A stretch of DNA of 9,240 nucleotides. Origin: an uncultured Gammaproteobacteria bacterium (GTDB taxonomy: Bacteria > Pseudomonadota > Gammaproteobacteria > Pseudomonadales > UBA5518). Positions 5,827 to 9,240 of the stretch are shown piece after piece. Under the pieces are notes generated by a model, which saw only the letters and a program-made list of their open reading frames with translations, was not told the origin of the DNA and searched no databases. The first letter of the stretch is position 1. Every line of letters starts with the position of its first letter. The position numbers and the translations under genes are program-made. Location of the stretch: the NCBI GenBank assembly GCA_903921135.1, contig CAIXOY010000301.1, forward strand, positions 1 to 9,240, given 5' to 3'.

Positions 5827-8343
5827 ATGAACACCTACTCTGCCCGTCCGCGCCGCCGCGCTCTTGCCCATGCCGTGTCCGCTGCCGTTGCCGGCAGTCT
5901 CGCGGCGCCGGTCATCGCGCAGCAGGGCATCGAGGAAGTCATCGTCAGCGCCCGCAAGCGCGACGAGAACATCCAGGACATTCCGCAGGCCGTGCTGTCC
6001 TTCAGCGCCGCGGATATGGCGAAGAAGGGCATCCAGAGCCTCGAGGACGTGGCGCGTTTCTCGCCCTCCATGACGGTGGTGGGCGCGGGCGCCGGCCAGA
6101 TGAAGATCGTCTTCCGCGGCCTCGCGGATTCGCCCAGGCCCTTCATCGCCGAGTCCTCTGCCGCCATCTACCTCGACGAGCAGCCGCTCACCACGGGCGC
6201 GCAGTCCCCCGAGATCCGCCCCATCGACCTCGCCCGCATCGAGAGCCTTGCCGGCCCGCAGGGCACGCTCTACGGCGCGAGCTCGCAGTCGGGCACCGTG
6301 CGCTACATCGTCAACAAGCCCGATGCCGAGGCCTTCGAAGCCAACATCGGCGGCGGCCTCGAGCAGATCGACGGCGGTGGCATGGGCTGGGACAGCGATG
6401 TCATGGTCAACCTGCCCCTCATCAAGGACAAACTCGCCATACGTCTGGTGGGCTTCGGTGCGAAGGACGCGGGCTATATCGACAATGTCCTCGGCAGCAC
6501 GCCCCTGCGCGGCGCCACGGACAACTCCGCCCTTGTGGAAGACGACATCAACGAAGGCACCTGGAAGGGCGGCCGGATCTCGGCCAAGTGGTGGGTGAAC
6601 GAGGACTGGTCCCTCACCGGCATCTACAACAACACCCGCTCCAAGCAAACCGGCTTCAACGACTACGACGCCACCGTCGGCGATCTGGAAACGGTCAAGT
6701 TCGTACCCGAGCGCTGGGACGACGCGTGGTCGAACTACCAGTTCACCGTCGAGGGCGATCTGGGCTGGGCCACGGTCACCAGCTCGACCTCTTACTTCGA
6801 GCGCGACGTGGCCTACGTCTTCGACGCGACCAAGAACATCGCCTACTACCACGCGGTGCTCGGCGTCTACGGTCGTGGCAACTGCGCGAGCGACCAGCCC
6901 TACTACAACATCTACGACTTCGCGACGGCCTGCGAACTGAACGGCACGGGCACCGACGTTGACGACGCAGACCCGATCTCGTGGTTCCGCCAGGACCAGA
7001 AAGACAACCGCTGGACCCACGAGACGCGCTTCGGCGGCTCCACCTCCAAGCTCGACTGGACGCTCGGCTTCTTCTATCAGGAGTCCAAGCAGCACTGGGA
7101 GTACGGCACCTGGGTGAAAGACTTCACCCGCACCGAGCGCTGGGCGCACTACCAGGCCATCCGTGAACTGAACGGCCAGGACCCCCTCGCACCCACCGAC
7201 ATCAACTGGCGCTCGGGCGAGCGCTGGGAGCGCAAGGACGCCTCGGTCTTCGGCGAAGGCGAGTACGCCCTCACCGACAAATGGAAGCTCTTCTTCGGCG
7301 CGCGCTGGTACAAGGCCGACATCGAGCGGCTCTACTACGAACGCGTGCCCTCCACGAATGATCCGCGCTGGGTGCCCAGCGATGGCAGCGAGAACGGCTG
7401 GCTGCCCAAGATCGGCATCAAGTACCAGATCGACGATGACCGCATGGTCTATGCGCTCTACTCGGAAGGCTTCCGTCTGGGCGGCGCCAACCGCGACCGC
7501 GCCGAGCAGCGCGGCCTCGTGTCCACGTTCCCGCGCGAGTACGAGTCCGACATCCTCCAGAACTGGGAAGCGGGCCTGAAATCCCAGTGGTTCGAGGGGC
7601 AGGTGCAGCTGAACATCACCGGCTACCACCAGGTCTGGAAAGACATGCAGCTCGAGCTGAACGACCCCGGATGCTGCACCCCGGTCGACATCGACAACGA
7701 CGGCAACACGGACGTGCGCTACCCCTTCCAGACGGTCATCGCGAACCTGGGCGATGCGCAGGTCGACGGCTTCGACCTCGACCTCTCGTGGAGCACGGGA
7801 GAGGGCTGGTCGGCGGGGATCGTGTCTACCTATCTCTTCAAGGCGGAGCTGAAGGACGACATCATCGCCGGCAACCCCAACGACCCCACCGACGATCCCT
7901 TCACGCTCGACGGCGGCACGCGCCTGCCGCTTACCGCCGATCTCAAGTTCTCGACCTATCTGGAATACGAATGGCCCATGGCGCTGCTCGACGGCGGCGA
8001 GGCCTACGCGCGCATCCAGTACAGCTACACCGATGGCGCGTGGAACCGTCTGAAAGACAACGACGGCTGCCCCGGCTCGCGCTGCTTCGATTACAACGGC
8101 AATGCCTTCCCGAACAAGAACGGCTACGGCGCCCGCGGCCGCCAGCCAGACTACGAGACGGTCGATCTGCGTGCGGGTTACAACACCGATCTCTGGGAGT
8201 TCACGCTGTTTGCCGACAACGTGCTCGACCAGCGCGTGGTGCAGTTGCAGCCCTTCAACGCCGCGACGTACTTCGGTGGCGACTCGATCCGCACTGGTCA
8301 GCCGCGCTCCTTCGGCATGAGCCTGCGCCGGTCCTTCCGCTGA
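5827..8343 (+). CDS. TonB-dependent outer-membrane receptor
   Basis: The 838-residue precursor starts at an ATG with GGAG 9 bases upstream. The signal peptide runs to about A31 (A-P-V-I-A), with a basic start and a hydrophobic core. A TonB-box-like segment I35-E-E-V-I-V-S-A, then R-K-R-D-E-N-I-Q-D-I-P, opens the plug domain. The plug includes L-A-R-I-E-S-L-A-G-P-Q-G-T-L-Y-G-A, a variant of the usual R-V-E-V-L-R-G-P-Q-G, followed by V-R-Y-I-V-N-K-P. The rest is alternating beta-barrel sequence ending R-S-F-G-M-S-L-R-R-S-F-R; the barrel-ending Phe is penultimate, with one extra Arg. Loop features include cysteine pairs C353/C369, C616/C617 and C748/C753, and a calcium-loop-like D621-I-D-N-D-G-N-T-D629. 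The protein would import a scarce or bulky substrate with TonB-ExbB-ExbD energy. There is no N-terminal signalling extension and no adjacent sigma/anti-sigma pair. The neighbourhood suggests a carbon source rather than iron, but the ligand is unknown. Confidence 0.93.
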   Translation: MNTYSARPRRRALAHAVSAAVAGSLAAPVIAQQGIEEVIVSARKRDENIQDIPQAVLSFSAADMAKKGIQSLEDVARFSPSMTVVGAGAGQMKIVFRGLADSPRPFIAESSAAIYLDEQPLTTGAQSPEIRPIDLARIESLAGPQGTLYGASSQSGTVRYIVNKPDAEAFEANIGGGLEQIDGGGMGWDSDVMVNLPLIKDKLAIRLVGFGAKDAGYIDNVLGSTPLRGATDNSALVEDDINEGTWKGGRISAKWWVNEDWSLTGIYNNTRSKQTGFNDYDATVGDLETVKFVPERWDDAWSNYQFTVEGDLGWATVTSSTSYFERDVAYVFDATKNIAYYHAVLGVYGRGNCASDQPYYNIYDFATACELNGTGTDVDDADPISWFRQDQKDNRWTHETRFGGSTSKLDWTLGFFYQESKQHWEYGTWVKDFTRTERWAHYQAIRELNGQDPLAPTDINWRSGERWERKDASVFGEGEYALTDKWKLFFGARWYKADIERLYYERVPSTNDPRWVPSDGSENGWLPKIGIKYQIDDDRMVYALYSEGFRLGGANRDRAEQRGLVSTFPREYESDILQNWEAGLKSQWFEGQVQLNITGYHQVWKDMQLELNDPGCCTPVDIDNDGNTDVRYPFQTVIANLGDAQVDGFDLDLSWSTGEGWSAGIVSTYLFKAELKDDIIAGNPNDPTDDPFTLDGGTRLPLTADLKFSTYLEYEWPMALLDGGEAYARIQYSYTDGAWNRLKDNDGCPGSRCFDYNGNAFPNKNGYGARGRQPDYETVDLRAGYNTDLWEFTLFADNVLDQRVVQLQPFNAATYFGGDSIRTGQPRSFGMSLRRSFR

Positions 8344-8350
8344 TGCAGCC

Positions 8351-8398
8351 CGCGCTCCCGGCGGCACTGTCCCGCCGGGAGCGCGCGCTCTTTCTCCC
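8351..8398 (+). terminator. Strong intrinsic terminator after the TonB receptor
   Basis: A perfect 14-base stem (CGCGCTCCCGGCGG at 8351-8364 with its complement at 8372-8385) surrounds a 7-base loop. It is followed by CGCTCTTTCTCC, a pyrimidine-rich but imperfect T-tract. It begins 7 bases after the receptor stop. Because the tract is interrupted by C, read-through into the next gene 31 bases on is plausible. Confidence 0.75.
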
Positions 8399-8416
8399 CG
8401 CTCTCCGGGGGTTTGC

Positions 8417-9240
8417 ATGAACCGCCTCGTCCTTCCCGCGATTCTTTTTGCCGTGTTGCTGCTCGGTGGCTGCGCCGCTCCGCCGGCCGATACCGTGCTG
8501 CTCGGCGGCCGCGTCTGGACGGGCGAGGCCGATGCCTGGCCGCCGGCGGGTGCCGAGCCCACCGCGCTCGCCATCCGCAGCGGGGTGGTGGTGGCCGTAG
8601 GCGCTGATTCGGAGATCGCGCGCCTTGCCGGTCCCGACACGCGTCGCGTGGATCTGCAGGGCCGGCGCGTGGTGCCCGGTTTCGTCGACGATCACGTGCA
8701 TTTCATTTCGGGCGGGCTGGATCTCGAAGAGGTCCAGTTGCGTCCTGCTGTCAGCCGCGAGGATTTTGTGCGCCGCATCGCCGAACGCGCAAAGGCGCGG
8801 CCCGGGGAGTGGGTCACAGGCGGCAACTGGGACCACGAAACCTGGGGCGGCACTTTGCCTGCCAGGGGCTGGATCGACGCGGTTACGCGGGATACCCCCG
8901 TCATCGTCTCGCGGCTCGATGGCCACATCATGCTCGCGAATTCGCGTGCGCTCGCGATCGCCGGCATCACGGCGAAGACGCCTGATCCACCGGGCGGCAT
9001 CATCGATCGCGACGCGCGCGGCCAGCCCACCGGCATCCTGCGCAACAAGGCCATCGACCTCGTGTATGCGCACGTGCCCAGACCTTCGCCGCAGACCGAG
9101 GATCGCGCTGTACTGGCCGCACAGCAGCACCTGCTGGCGCTCGGCGTGACGGCTGTGCACGACATGGACACATGGGAGTCGCTGGCGGCCGTACAACGCG
9201 CGCACCGCGCGGGGCGGCTCAAGCTGCGCGTGCACAGCGC
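8417..9240 (+). CDS. YtcJ-like amidohydrolase, predicted lipoprotein (3' end beyond window)
   Basis: The frame from the ATG at 8417 stays open to the window edge, giving 274 codons; a full family member is usually about 550 residues, so about half is present. The N-terminus is a lipoprotein signal with lipobox L16-G-G-C19 and Ala at +2, which favours the outer membrane under Lol sorting rules. The short beta-sandwich entry follows (T-V-L-L-G-G-R-V-W-T-G ... A-V-G), then V-V-P-G-F-V-D-D-H93-V-H95, the amidohydrolase metal-binding H-x-H. W-V-T-G-G-N-W-D-H, S-R-L-D-G-H and A-N-S-R-A-L are typical of the YtcJ/NfdA-type subgroup, whose characterised members hydrolyse N-substituted formamides. The remaining metal ligands lie beyond the window. 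GGGGG sits 5 bases before the ATG. No promoter is evident between the terminator hairpin and the start. It probably acts in the periplasm on a compound handled by the upstream receptor and dehydrogenase. Confidence 0.88.
   Translation, partial: MNRLVLPAILFAVLLLGGCAAPPADTVLLGGRVWTGEADAWPPAGAEPTALAIRSGVVVAVGADSEIARLAGPDTRRVDLQGRRVVPGFVDDHVHFISGGLDLEEVQLRPAVSREDFVRRIAERAKARPGEWVTGGNWDHETWGGTLPARGWIDAVTRDTPVIVSRLDGHIMLANSRALAIAGITAKTPDPPGGIIDRDARGQPTGILRNKAIDLVYAHVPRPSPQTEDRAVLAAQQHLLALGVTAVHDMDTWESLAAVQRAHRAGRLKLRVHS

Noticed and set aside
4467..5834. 455-codon minus-strand open frame opposite the MDR reductase
   Set aside because: It is an antisense shadow with His/Arg/Ala-rich filler sequence and no domain.
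5785..8640. 951-codon open frame on the minus strand opposite the TonB receptor
   Set aside because: It mirrors the receptor gene codon by codon in GC-rich DNA, is low-complexity (Ala/Arg/Val/Gly rich), and has no recognisable domain. The plus strand has clear receptor motifs over the same span.

Overview
The window looks like chromosomal DNA from a GC-rich proteobacterium, most likely a gammaproteobacterium. Two things point there: GC-rich codon third positions throughout, and a paired palindromic repeat (GTGGGAGCGGGC-CAT-GCCCGCGAC type) resembling the REP elements of Pseudomonas, Stenotrophomonas and relatives. The large TonB receptor with an EEVIVSARKR-type N-terminus fits an aquatic or soil heterotroph. 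This is inference; no marker gene is present.

Left part (1-427): the first 20 codons of a minus-strand gene run off the left edge. They are followed by about 365 bases with no convincing gene but with small palindromes, three ACACCCA direct repeats and a possible decayed REP unit. Next (428-2032, minus) is an intact FAD-dependent dehydrogenase of the uncharacterised COG2509 type. I assign it a GTG start because upstream in-frame ATGs lie in a -10-like box or in repeat DNA. The divergent spacer (2033-2349) holds two inverted REP pairs and candidate promoters facing both ways.

Central and right part (2350-9240, all plus): (i) a Tat-exported small subunit of the gluconate 2-dehydrogenase subunit 3 type; (ii) overlapping it by ATGA, a GMC flavoprotein dehydrogenase with the CC-x4-C-x3-C cysteine cluster known from 3Fe-4S-containing FAD glucose and fructose dehydrogenases; (iii) a zinc-free medium-chain reductase related to enoyl reductases; (iv) a TonB-dependent outer-membrane receptor with its own candidate promoter and a strong hairpin terminator; (v) the start of a lipoprotein-anchored YtcJ-like amidohydrolase that runs off the right edge.

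Read together, (i)-(v) look like a small-molecule scavenging locus: receptor-mediated uptake, periplasmic FAD oxidation, cytoplasmic reduction or isomerisation, and membrane-tethered hydrolysis. The substrate cannot be read from the sequence. The main oddity is that the dehydrogenase has the iron-sulfur ligands of a cytochrome-coupled complex but no cytochrome c gene in the window.
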